A model generated the notes under the pieces. That model worked only from the letters and a program-made list of their open reading frames with translations, was not told the DNA's origin and searched no databases. A stretch of 59,293 bases of DNA from Thermoplasmata archaeon. Lineage in GTDB: Archaea > Thermoplasmatota > Thermoplasmata > Thermoplasmatales > Thermoplasmataceae. Position numbers and translations under genes: made by a program. The stretch lies in the NCBI GenBank assembly GCA_021797735.1, contig JAJZZE010000039.1, positions 1 through 59,293 of the forward strand, read 5' to 3'. Positions 17,020-25,771 of this stretch are shown here, one piece after another (the stretch's first letter is position 1; the number at the start of each line of letters is the position of its first letter).

Positions 17020-18945
17020 ATGGTAGAAATAGGAACATTACCGATGGATGAAAAATACAAAGTCCATATGAGTAAATATTTTGAGGAGTATAATAGGTCC
17101 TTAACTGATATGGATGGATTCTGGAACGAGAAGGCTAAAATAATAGACTGGTTTAAACCCTTTGAGAAGGTTCTTGATGATTCCAAAAAACCTTTTTATA
17201 AATGGTTTGTAAACGGAAAAACAAATATGTCTTATAACTGCCTGGACAGATATATAAAAACTGAGAAAAGGAATAAGGTGGCTTTTATATGGGTCTCCGA
17301 GAAAGGCGATGAGAAAATGGTAACATATTATGGCCTGTATAAAAGGGTCAATGCATTTGCTAAGGGATTGTTAAATTTAGGAATAAGAAGGGGAGATAAG
17401 GTAACAATATATATGCCCATGATACTGGAATCCCCAATAGCAATGTTAGCATGTGCAAGAATAGGTGCTGTATTCAATGTGGTATTCTCGGGTTTCGGTG
17501 AGGAAGCGCTGGCACAGAGAATTAATGATTCGAATTCAAAAACTGTAATAACTGCCGATGGAGGTTACAGGAAGGGAAAGGTAATAGAATTAAAGAATAT
17601 AGTGGATAAGGCCATAGATTTAAGCAATGGTGTTGACAACGTAATCGTGGTAAAGAATGCAAACAATAAAATCAATATGGAACAGGATCGTGATTATTAC
17701 TATAGCGACATAATAGAAGATGGTTATGTTAAGCCTGAAGAAATGGATTCAAATGATCCGTTATTTATATTATATACATCCGGCACAACGGGGAAACCAA
17801 AAGGTATTTTACATGGCAATGGTGGTTATCCCGTATGGATTGCCAACACATTAAAATGGGCTTTTGATCCAAAGGATGAGGACAGGTGGTGGTGTGCTGC
17901 CGATATTGGGTGGATAACAGGCCATAGCTATATAGTATTTGCACCGTTATTACTGGGATTAACATCAGTAATGTATGAGGGTGCAATAGATCATCCGAAA
18001 CCAGATAGGATGTGGGATATAATAGAAAAATACGGCGTTAATATACTATACACATCACCTACAGCAATAAGGTTATTGATGAAATACGGCGAGAAATATC
18101 CAAAAGGCCATGACATATCATCATTAAAAACCCTGGGTACTGTTGGTGAACCTATAAATCCTGCAGCATGGCACTGGTATTATGAGACAATAGGGAAGAA
18201 TAAATGCCCCATAATAGATACATACTGGCAGACCGAAACTGGTGGATTTACAGTATCGCCATCATTAAATCTGGGCATACCGGATTTAAAACCAGGTTCC
18301 GCCACATTCCCGTTACCCGGAATAGAACCGGCAGTCTTTGATGAAAATGGAAATAATGTAAAACCAGGTGAAAAGGGATACATAGTTATCAAGAGGCCGT
18401 GGCCGGGATTAATGCTGACCGTCAATGGCGATGATAAGAGATATATAGAAACATACTTTTCAAAGTTTAAAAATAAGTATTTCATGGGAGACTATGCAAT
18501 AAAGGATAAGGATGGCTACTACTGGTTACTTGGCAGAGCCGATGAGGTTTTAAAGGTATCCGGGCACAGAATAGGGACAATAGAGGTAGAGGATGGCCTG
18601 GTATCAATGAAGGAAATAGCAGAAGCTGCAGTATTCGGCAAACCTGACACGATAAAGGGTGATACCATAATAGCCTTTGCAACATTAAAGGATGGTTATG
18701 ATAAATCACCTGAACTGATAGAGGACATTAAAAAAAGAATAAAGAATAATCTTGGACCGATAATGGTTCCTGAGGAAATACACATAGTAAGTGCGGTACC
18801 GAAAACCAGATCCGGAAAAATAATGCGGAGGGTAATAAAGGCTGTGTATCTGAATCAGTTGCCGGGAGATGTGAGCACACTGGAAAATGAGGCATCGGTT
18901 GATGAGATAAAGAAAGCTGTTGAAATAATAAGGAAGGGTGATTAA
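17020..18945 (+). CDS. acs: Acetyl-CoA synthetase, AMP-forming
   Basis: The enzyme converts acetate, ATP and CoA to acetyl-CoA, AMP and PPi. The 641-residue protein has the acyl-adenylate motif YTSGTTGKPKG near 252-262, the DTYWQTETGG motif near 405-414 that shapes the acetate pocket (Trp present), the hinge GRADEVLKVSGHR near 506-518, and the C-terminal lysine motif TRSGKIMRR near 596-604, the adenylation lysine and known site of acetylation. A second ATG eight codons downstream (17044) is a possible start. The next gene, an acetate-type transporter, overlaps or abuts it, so uptake and activation of acetate look coupled. Confidence 0.95.
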   Translation: MVEIGTLPMDEKYKVHMSKYFEEYNRSLTDMDGFWNEKAKIIDWFKPFEKVLDDSKKPFYKWFVNGKTNMSYNCLDRYIKTEKRNKVAFIWVSEKGDEKMVTYYGLYKRVNAFAKGLLNLGIRRGDKVTIYMPMILESPIAMLACARIGAVFNVVFSGFGEEALAQRINDSNSKTVITADGGYRKGKVIELKNIVDKAIDLSNGVDNVIVVKNANNKINMEQDRDYYYSDIIEDGYVKPEEMDSNDPLFILYTSGTTGKPKGILHGNGGYPVWIANTLKWAFDPKDEDRWWCAADIGWITGHSYIVFAPLLLGLTSVMYEGAIDHPKPDRMWDIIEKYGVNILYTSPTAIRLLMKYGEKYPKGHDISSLKTLGTVGEPINPAAWHWYYETIGKNKCPIIDTYWQTETGGFTVSPSLNLGIPDLKPGSATFPLPGIEPAVFDENGNNVKPGEKGYIVIKRPWPGLMLTVNGDDKRYIETYFSKFKNKYFMGDYAIKDKDGYYWLLGRADEVLKVSGHRIGTIEVEDGLVSMKEIAEAAVFGKPDTIKGDTIIAFATLKDGYDKSPELIEDIKKRIKNNLGPIMVPEEIHIVSAVPKTRSGKIMRRVIKAVYLNQLPGDVSTLENEASVDEIKKAVEIIRKGD

Positions 18946-18946
18946 T

Positions 18947-19600
18947 ATGGAAAACAGAAAGGAAATGAAAAACGAGGAAAATGTATTAACAAATATGAGA
19001 AACGAGGACCAGGCAAATGTAAATCAGGTAAATAAATCATTCCTTGCCGATCCGGCACCACTTGGACTTGCGGCCTTTGGATTTACAACATTTTTATTAA
19101 GTTTTGTCAATGCAGGACTGTTATCGTCTGCAGCTGTTTCTGTTGTAATGCCACTGGCATTTGCATACGGAGGGTTTGCACAGTTGCTAACGGGTGCTTT
19201 TGAGATGAGGAGGGGGAATACCTTTGGCTTTACTGCGTTTACGAGTTACGGTTCCTTCTGGTTTTTCTACGGGTTCCTGGTATTATTTGCATCAATGAAG
19301 ATAATTACCATACCATCTACAGCTTTAGGTGTGGCATTAATCCTCTGGGGATTATTTACACTGTACATGTGGGTAAATGCAATGAGGCTTAATACAGCAC
19401 TAAACCTTGTATTTTTATTCCTGTGGCTGGCATTCCTTACACTGGGATTTGGAGCATACTACGCATCAACAGACCTGACAAGAATAGGTGGCGTCTTTGG
19501 ATTCCTGGCAGCATTCTTTGCGGTTTACACAAGCTTTGCAATAATAAGCAATTCCATTAAAAAGGATTCCATGCCTTTAGGACCGGCAATGTTTAAATAA
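18947..19600 (+). CDS. Acetate/succinate transporter family protein (GPR1/FUN34/SatP)
   Basis: This 217-residue protein has six hydrophobic spans and the family signature LADPAPLGLAAFGFTTF near its N-terminus (NPAPLGL motif in relatives), followed by SFVNAGLLS and GGFAQLLTGAFEMRRGNTFGF. The family carries acetate, succinate or ammonium. A GTG at 18938 gives a frame three residues longer, but the ATG at 18947 stands six bases after AGGGTGA, so I chose it. It follows acs by one base, which strongly suggests an acetate-assimilation operon. Confidence 0.9.
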   Translation: MENRKEMKNEENVLTNMRNEDQANVNQVNKSFLADPAPLGLAAFGFTTFLLSFVNAGLLSSAAVSVVMPLAFAYGGFAQLLTGAFEMRRGNTFGFTAFTSYGSFWFFYGFLVLFASMKIITIPSTALGVALILWGLFTLYMWVNAMRLNTALNLVFLFLWLAFLTLGFGAYYASTDLTRIGGVFGFLAAFFAVYTSFAIISNSIKKDSMPLGPAMFK

Positions 19601-19936
19601 TTATTTATGATTATTTTTTAAATTTTTATTTACATATTTTAAAATAAGAGGTATTTTTAATAGTGTTCCGGGACTGTCTACTATCAGATGTTCTAATGGT
19701 TTTTTATACGGGTCATATCTATCAATATGAATTTCATACCTATCGATAAATTCAACAACGTGTACACCCAGATTTGAATAATAAATACTGCACCTATAAT
19801 CCCTTAACTGGCCTCTGATATGGCCTATGGACCTTTTAAACAGTTTTGAATTTTCAGGATTTTCTATGTTTTTTGGTATGTCAAATCTATCATAAACCAG
19901 TGCCAGTGCACATAAATTATTCCATAAATCAAACAT
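19601..19936 (-). CDS. Conserved-looking hypothetical protein, 111 residues
   Basis: I do not recognise this protein. It is soluble, with Trp, Cys and Arg residues spread through a mixed alpha/beta-looking sequence: FDLWNNLCALALVYDRFD at the N-terminus, RSIGHIRGQLRDYRCSIYYS in the middle and a Lys/Asn-rich C-terminus. The frame is intact, codon use matches its neighbours, and it is convergent with the transporter gene, ending directly against its stop. The 87-base gap to the divergent amino acid permease holds its promoter. Confidence 0.6.
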   Translation of the reverse strand: MFDLWNNLCALALVYDRFDIPKNIENPENSKLFKRSIGHIRGQLRDYRCSIYYSNLGVHVVEFIDRYEIHIDRYDPYKKPLEHLIVDSPGTLLKIPLILKYVNKNLKNNHK

Positions 19937-20023
19937 TACATATTAATAAATAAAATATATTTAACCTTATGTAGAAGCATTGGATAAAAATATTTATATA
20001 CATTAGTATAATACTAAATTCTT

Positions 20024-21607
20024 ATGTATGATGATAAAGAAAACCGTGACAAAAGGCTAAAAAAAGGCCAGGTTGGCGTAATGGGTGCAATTGCAGAGGA
20101 GATATCCGCAATGGCACCGGGATGTGATGCAATAGCCTTTGTTGTTTCATCTGCAGTATTTGCATTCTTTTTAACTCCACTGGCATTTTTAATAGCAACA
20201 CTGACAATGTTCCTGGAGGTGAATACATTATATCATCTGTCCAGAAGGCATGCAAGTGCCGGTGGGTATTATGGGTATATAGCCAATGCTTTCGGACCTG
20301 TTCCTGCAATATCATCGGGTCTGATGTATGTTATGTATCAGATAGTAAGCACTGCCGCTATACCTGTATTTGTTGCAGGAGTTGTTCTTCCTGGCGTGTT
20401 AAAATATTTCCTTGCAATAGGATTGCCCGGATGGATCTGGATACCTTTTATACTTGTATTTATAATTGGCCCTATAGTTGTTGCAATGGTGGGTATAAAA
20501 CCACAGATGAGATATATAAGGGTTGCAGCATTTTTTGAGGTTGCATTCCTTGCAGTACTGTCCGCAATTATAATATTAAAGGCTCCTGATAACACAGTAA
20601 ACGTGTTTGACCCATTTGTATGGCCACAGTACAGCTCATTATTTGCATCTGAGGGTGGAACGGTAACAGGTGTCGGCCTTGGCATGATATTCGGATTAAC
20701 ATCATTTATAGGTTATGGTGGTTCTGCACCACTTGGCGAAGAAGCAACAAACAGCCGGGTAATAACAAAATCACTTATGTTTGGATTACTGATAACCGGA
20801 CTTGTCTTAACAGAGGTCGCATATGCACAGATCGTTGGATGGGGAATACCATTAATGGATACATTTTCATCCTCCGGCATACCTGGAATTATAGTCGCAA
20901 CAACATATACCGGAGCTGTTGGTGGCGTTATGTTATCCCTTGTTGCATTTAACTCAGCATTTTCTGACTCTGTTGCAATGCAATCCAATGCTGGTAGGGT
21001 ATACTTTTCAATGGCGAGAGATAAGGTTTTGCCTGTGGGTTTTGCATATCTACATAAAAAATATGTAACACCGGTTAAGGCTCTGGCCTTTATAGCAGTT
21101 ATGGCATCCATCATTTCAATAGGTTCAGCATTTGCCATATCATATTATGGATTTGGATTAACCCCCTATGATTTATTGACTACAAGTGTTAATAGTTCCA
21201 TTATAATAAGGGCATTGACTGATACGTTTGAGTTTTTAACAACTATGGCACTTGCAGGGTTAATAATTACACATATATTATTAAATACAAGTGTTATGAC
21301 AATGTTCAGAAGACTGAAGGAAAAACATACGGGATATAGAAAAATAACCCACCCCATAGAACATTATGTACTGCCCTCAATAGCAACAGTAATCTTTATA
21401 TTTGTACTGTATGGATCAGTTGTACCCCCTGTATATCCCATAACCGAGGCAGTAATAATAATAGCAATTTACGTTACATTTTCCATAATATATGGATTGC
21501 GTTTAGAGAGAATACATCCTGAAATCACGGAAAATGCCGGAAAAAAAGTAAATATGGTTGAGGAGGAAAGATTAAAGGGATTTATAACAAATTCAAAAAG
21601 AAAATAA
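20024..21607 (+). CDS. APC-family amino acid permease
   Basis: This 527-residue integral membrane protein has about 12-14 spans and typical amino acid-polyamine-organocation features: GAIAEEISAMAPGC near residue 25, a Gly-rich first helix region, and GYGGSAPLGEEATNSRVITKSL near 230-250, which is the conserved E-A loop of the family. The N-terminus is short and charged. The C-terminus (from about 500) is hydrophilic. The substrate cannot be deduced. It lies next to the acs/acetate-transporter unit but has its own TATA-like region (about 19990-20010) and is probably transcribed separately. Confidence 0.88.
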   Translation: MYDDKENRDKRLKKGQVGVMGAIAEEISAMAPGCDAIAFVVSSAVFAFFLTPLAFLIATLTMFLEVNTLYHLSRRHASAGGYYGYIANAFGPVPAISSGLMYVMYQIVSTAAIPVFVAGVVLPGVLKYFLAIGLPGWIWIPFILVFIIGPIVVAMVGIKPQMRYIRVAAFFEVAFLAVLSAIIILKAPDNTVNVFDPFVWPQYSSLFASEGGTVTGVGLGMIFGLTSFIGYGGSAPLGEEATNSRVITKSLMFGLLITGLVLTEVAYAQIVGWGIPLMDTFSSSGIPGIIVATTYTGAVGGVMLSLVAFNSAFSDSVAMQSNAGRVYFSMARDKVLPVGFAYLHKKYVTPVKALAFIAVMASIISIGSAFAISYYGFGLTPYDLLTTSVNSSIIIRALTDTFEFLTTMALAGLIITHILLNTSVMTMFRRLKEKHTGYRKITHPIEHYVLPSIATVIFIFVLYGSVVPPVYPITEAVIIIAIYVTFSIIYGLRLERIHPEITENAGKKVNMVEEERLKGFITNSKRK

Positions 21608-21610
21608 AAA

Positions 21611-21976
21611 TTAGAAGGTTACTACTGAATAACCATCATCTATTTTTTTGGCTGTTTCTACCCCACCCATTACAGGTCTCAGGCCCTCAATTAGCTGTTC
21701 CTCCTTCAAACCCATTCCGCCAACGGAAACTTTACAGTAGCTTACATCTATATCAACATCTTTCATTTTGTTTACTGAATCTATTACAGGTTTTACACCG
21801 TTAGAATCCTTCAGTAAATTTTCAACCCCGCGGCCGAGAAACATAAAAGAAACTTTTGCACCAGCATTTTTTACAGAATAATATGCAAAGTTAGAAGCTA
21901 CGTTTAACATATTTATATCATCTTTTCCCTTAGTTAATACAACAAACATTTTTGCCATAGTACCGTAATCAAACAT
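21611..21976 (-). CDS. DsrE/DsrF-like small protein
   Basis: This 121-residue protein fits the DsrE-like fold. It has a beta-strand MFVVLTKGKDD, a segment with MLNVASNFAYYSVKNAGA, then VSFMFLGRGVENLL, and a single Cys at about residue 81 in VSYCKVSVGGMGL followed by a Gly-rich turn, as in DsrE-type sulfur carriers. A second ATG (21958, giving MAKMFVVL) is closer to where family members begin. The role may be sulfur transfer or a peroxiredoxin-like activity; no sulfur-oxidation cluster is adjacent. It is convergent with the permease gene, three bases apart. Confidence 0.75.
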   Translation of the reverse strand: MFDYGTMAKMFVVLTKGKDDINMLNVASNFAYYSVKNAGAKVSFMFLGRGVENLLKDSNGVKPVIDSVNKMKDVDIDVSYCKVSVGGMGLKEEQLIEGLRPVMGGVETAKKIDDGYSVVTF

Positions 21977-22366
21977 TTATTAATAAATTTTTTTTAAATT
22001 TTGTCGAAAAAAGATATTTTCATATAAATATATAATTTAACCCAGTGGGCTTGAATTGCACCCTAAAGAGTTTTCCTAAAAACCTCTCTTTTGTTCTTTT
22101 TGGTCAGATATCCCTTTTATGTTTCTGTACACATGTCTGATCCGTGAATATATGAATTCTCGCCTCTACAGTATGAACCTTGATTCGTGCCATGGCAATC
22201 AAATTCCCTGATCACATCAGAAAATGGAGTTATTAGGAAACGCCTAAATATGGATGAAACCGGTAGAAAGCATTTATATGGTTAGTAATAGGTTCATAAA
22301 TAGATCTCCCATTGGTGTATGACCATTGTCTTTGAAGCGTGAAGGTTTTTTGTGGGATAGCCTGGT
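21977..22366. other. Gap with a possible decayed transposase fragment
   Basis: The 390 bases between the DsrE-like gene and the DUF92 gene have no intact ORF. On the minus strand around 22080-22200 adjacent frames read KVHTVEARIH and GENSYIHGSDMC, which together recall the HTVE...NSYIR region near the end of IS1-like transposases. Stops interrupt all frames. The 12-base string GAAACGCCTAAA at 22237-22248 also occurs at 8251-8262. I treat this as mobile-element debris with low certainty. Confidence 0.3.
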
Positions 22367-23062
22367 TTATATATATATTAATATACTTAAAAACACAGCA
22401 AAGAGCGTTGAAAATGTATTTACCTGACCCTTGGATAGTTTATTCCTGTTTTCAAACACTGCTCCCAGAATGCTATCGACCTGGCATCCAGCAAAACCCA
22501 AAAGTGTTATAACAAATATCGGTGAAAATACAATAGTATGGAATTCCAGTATCGAATATGATAAACCTATTATCAATGCACCCACTGCTGCGGATATTTC
22601 TCCCAGTAGGGATATGCCACCATTAATCCCTGGTGTTATTTTCTTAAAGTTTGTTATCAGATAAACATTTTTATCAAAAACCCCTATTTCTGATGCAAAT
22701 GTATCTGCATTTACAGATGCAAATGATGTTGCAAATATTTCAAAAAATGGTAAATTGTGGAATTTTGTTATGTTGGCAAAAGCTATGAATATTCCTATTA
22801 GGGCTGCATATATAACATTTGATACGTGCCTTTCACCATTTTTTCCCTCCTGTAGATGATTTTTTATTTTTTCTTTTATCTTATATTTTGTGGCGATGTA
22901 TGCTGTTATAGCAAATATTAGCATTAAAATTAACCATAACAATGAGCCAAAAATTACAACTATTATACCTATTAAAAGTGCGGCTATACTACCTTTTAAA
23001 TCAAATATGTTAAATTTTAATGACAGTATAAATAATAGAGCAAGGATGGTTACAGTGGTCAA
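22367..23062 (-). CDS. DUF92 family membrane protein
   Basis: This 231-residue integral membrane protein has about six to seven spans. The conserved middle contains FATSFASVNADTFASEIGVF and LITNFKKITPGINGGISLLGE, which is the DUF92 (TMEM19-like) signature with conserved Asp, Glu and the PGxxGGxS motif. Some members of the family act as prenyl-phosphate kinases (plant VTE6), so a role in phosphorylating an isoprenoid alcohol is possible here. It is a single gene, divergent from the HAD phosphatase gene with a 195-base gap. Confidence 0.88.
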   Translation of the reverse strand: MTTVTILALLFILSLKFNIFDLKGSIAALLIGIIVVIFGSLLWLILMLIFAITAYIATKYKIKEKIKNHLQEGKNGERHVSNVIYAALIGIFIAFANITKFHNLPFFEIFATSFASVNADTFASEIGVFDKNVYLITNFKKITPGINGGISLLGEISAAVGALIIGLSYSILEFHTIVFSPIFVITLLGFAGCQVDSILGAVFENRNKLSKGQVNTFSTLFAVFLSILIYI

Positions 23063-23257
23063 AATATATTCAACGCTAATATATACCGCCCCCTGTTATA
23101 TAAGGAAAATTTTTAATCTTTAAAGTGGGTTTGAAATAATGTATCATTAGCATTGCATTGTTATTTATTATAAATTTTTTTACATATAATCTATACTATA
23201 TAGTTTATTAAAAAATATATAGAAAGTCTTTAATATATAGATATTATATAATGGATA

Positions 23258-23941
23258 ATGATGGAAATAAAAAAGTATGGAAATAATAGTAATGCAAAAA
23301 ATTACTTAAAGGGTATAAAACTGGTAGTATTCGACATGGACGGGGTATTATTAAAGAGCAGAAATTCATGGGATGTTATAATAAATAAGGCAATAAAAAA
23401 TAATTATTATGATGATTATAATAGAATGGAATATACATTTAATTACATATATGAAAATAACATACCGGAAAATTATTATGATTATCTAAATGAATGCAAT
23501 ATAAAAAAATATATGAATATTAAGGATTTGTCTGAAAATGTTAATAATACAATAGATTATTTAAAAGACAGGAATATAAAAACTGCAATAGTTTCAGCAG
23601 GTTCACATTGCTTCGCTGAATATTTATCTGATCTGTTTAATATGGATTATTTTATCGGCAATAAAATTGATGTAAACAAAAAGGTCTTTATAAAAAATGT
23701 TGACCCCTCGTACAAGGACGAAAATATCAGGTTTATACAGAAAAAGTTTAATGTTAAAGTTGAAAATACAGTATCAGTGGGCGATTCATTTTATGATCTA
23801 TCGATGAAAAAAGCCTCAAAATATTTTATTGCGTTTAACCCCTCAGGTGATGAAATGCTAAAACATTCAGATTTTGTGGTTAAATCAAATAATTTATATG
23901 ATGTAATAAAAACATTAACACTGGAAACTATAAAGGTTTAA
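23258..23941 (+). CDS. HAD-superfamily phosphatase
   Basis: This 227-residue haloacid dehalogenase-fold hydrolase has motif I VFDMDGVLL with nucleophile Asp26 and acid/base Asp28, motif II IVSAGS near 110-115, a lysine in the IDVNKKVFIK region, and motif III/IV VSVGDSFYDLSM near 172-183. The helical cap between motifs I and II suits small phosphorylated substrates; phosphoserine phosphatase-like family members are the nearest I recall. It begins a run of three same-strand genes (HAD, MBL, NAD-kinase-like), the first gap being 22 bases. The substrate is unknown. Confidence 0.82.
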   Translation: MMEIKKYGNNSNAKNYLKGIKLVVFDMDGVLLKSRNSWDVIINKAIKNNYYDDYNRMEYTFNYIYENNIPENYYDYLNECNIKKYMNIKDLSENVNNTIDYLKDRNIKTAIVSAGSHCFAEYLSDLFNMDYFIGNKIDVNKKVFIKNVDPSYKDENIRFIQKKFNVKVENTVSVGDSFYDLSMKKASKYFIAFNPSGDEMLKHSDFVVKSNNLYDVIKTLTLETIKV

Positions 23942-23963
23942 TATTAAATGAAAATAAAGAAAT

Positions 23964-24671
23964 ATGGAAATAAGGGTTATCGGTACATGGAACTCTAAAT
24001 TATCAAAAAATAGAAGGAATACCTCATATATAATAAATAATAATATCCTGATGGATTGCGGACCGCATACAGCAGAATCATTTATTAACAATGGCATAAA
24101 ATTTTCAGATATTGATATAATATTAATAAGCCATATGCACCTTGACCATTATGGTGGCTTGCCGGAATTTATATGGCAGAGAGCATTTGAATCAACAGAT
24201 AAAAAGATTATGATAATAGGTCCTGATGATATAGAAAAAAGGACACATAATATTTTAAATGAATATTATACGCCGGATTATTTTAAAAAGAATATTGAAT
24301 TCAATGGAAATTTTGAAAACATAATAATAGGCAATGGAAAACATTCAATTAAGGACTATACCTATAGATTAGAGATAGGTAATAAAACACTATTTTACAC
24401 AGGTGATACATCATATTCTGAGGAGATTATAAAAAACGGTTATAATTCAGATATTTTTATACATGAGGCCACGTACCCAAGCAATATGGAGGACATAGCA
24501 GCAAAATACGGGCATTCTACGGTAAATGGCGCATATAAATCATTTAAATCAAGCAGATCAAAAATATTTATTCCAACACATATGTCAGAATTATCATTGC
24601 ATGAGATTGCTGAAATAGATGACGGAGATATACTGCTCCCGGAAGAAAATAAAAAATATGTGATACCGTGA
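23964..24671 (+). CDS. Metallo-beta-lactamase fold hydrolase, RNase Z-like
   Basis: This 235-residue protein has the MBL zinc motif HMHLDH at residues 57-62 (His57, His59, Asp61, His62), a later FYTGDTSYSEE with the bridging Asp, IFIHEATYP, GHST and a final PTHMS, the arrangement of RNase Z/ElaC-like enzymes. It lacks an obvious exosite arm for tRNA, so tRNA 3' processing is possible but not assured. The stop overlaps the GTG start of the next gene by four bases (GTGA), so the two are co-translated. Confidence 0.8.
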   Translation: MEIRVIGTWNSKLSKNRRNTSYIINNNILMDCGPHTAESFINNGIKFSDIDIILISHMHLDHYGGLPEFIWQRAFESTDKKIMIIGPDDIEKRTHNILNEYYTPDYFKKNIEFNGNFENIIIGNGKHSIKDYTYRLEIGNKTLFYTGDTSYSEEIIKNGYNSDIFIHEATYPSNMEDIAAKYGHSTVNGAYKSFKSSRSKIFIPTHMSELSLHEIAEIDDGDILLPEENKKYVIP

Positions 24672-25723
24672 ATGTGGCGTTTTTTGTTAACCCCCTAGCT
24701 GGATATGGTGGTGAGAGCAACAATAAGGGATCTGATAATTTAAGGCTGGATAACATTAACAATTCTGTATCACTAAAAATAGCGGAATATTTTCTGAAAA
24801 ATATAAACAGAAATAATATTAAATTTATAGTTCCCGGGGGCTATATGGGCTCGTGTTTAATGGATAAATTAAAAATAGAATATACTGTATCATATAAATC
24901 AAATTTTCCAAGTACAAAATATGATACGGTAAATTTTCTGGACTCATTAAATAATATAGATTTATTATGTTTTGTCGGTGGGGATGGAACTGCCAGGGAC
25001 ATTATATCCTCAAAAAAAGGTTTTGTTACACTGGCAATACCGGCTGGTGTAAAGATGTATAGCTCTATTTTCCCGATAAACGTTGACCATGCAATAAAAC
25101 TATTTAACAGATTAATAAATAATAACATGGAAACAGAGTATAATGATGTATATGACATAGATGAGAGTAAATTTAGGTCTGGAATATTAGATGTAAAATT
25201 TTATGGAAAAATGAGAATTCCAGTATCCGGTGATATTGTAAATGTTTCAAAGGCAGAATACGGTAACCAATCAGTATATGATATTTCTGAGTACATAATA
25301 GATAATATGGATAGTGAAACATATTATTTGATTGGCCCCGGAACGACATGTAAAAACATAGAGGAAAACCTTGGACTTAAAACAAATATACTGGGTTTCG
25401 ATTTAATAAAGGATAAAAAATTACTGTTATCAGATATGAATGAGAGTGATATATATAATAATATAATAAATAAAAAGGTGAAATTGATAATAACAATTAT
25501 AGGTGGACAGGGCTTTATTCTTGGAAGGGGAAATAAACAGCTGTCATCCAGAATAGTAGAAAATATAGGCTTTGAGAATATAATATTAATAGCAACACAC
25601 GAAAAATTAATGGAACTAAAAAATTTATATGTTGATATAAAACATGATGATTTAAAAATACCTGAATATATAAGGATACTGACAGGTTATAATATATATA
25701 AAATAATGAAATTAATATATTAA
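24668..25723 (+). CDS. ATP-NAD kinase-like protein (COG3199 type)
   Basis: This 351-residue protein has the NAD-kinase/diacylglycerol-kinase nucleotide motif CFVGGDGTARDI at about 102-113 and a following AIPAGVKMYSS, in which the usual Asn of the NAD kinase 'GT.N' segment is replaced. An early FFVNPLAGYGGE gives the family's first strand. The C-terminal half has GPGTTC, IIGGQGFILGRGNKQ and a helical end, as in the COG3199 / AcoX-like kinases rather than canonical NadK. The start is a GTG overlapping the MBL gene stop. It may phosphorylate NAD or another small metabolite; canonical NadK is not in the window. Confidence 0.78.
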   Translation: MNVAFFVNPLAGYGGESNNKGSDNLRLDNINNSVSLKIAEYFLKNINRNNIKFIVPGGYMGSCLMDKLKIEYTVSYKSNFPSTKYDTVNFLDSLNNIDLLCFVGGDGTARDIISSKKGFVTLAIPAGVKMYSSIFPINVDHAIKLFNRLINNNMETEYNDVYDIDESKFRSGILDVKFYGKMRIPVSGDIVNVSKAEYGNQSVYDISEYIIDNMDSETYYLIGPGTTCKNIEENLGLKTNILGFDLIKDKKLLLSDMNESDIYNNIINKKVKLIITIIGGQGFILGRGNKQLSSRIVENIGFENIILIATHEKLMELKNLYVDIKHDDLKIPEYIRILTGYNIYKIMKLIY

Positions 25724-25771
25724 TCATTCATATTTAAAATATATTTATATTTAATATATTAATATAGACGG

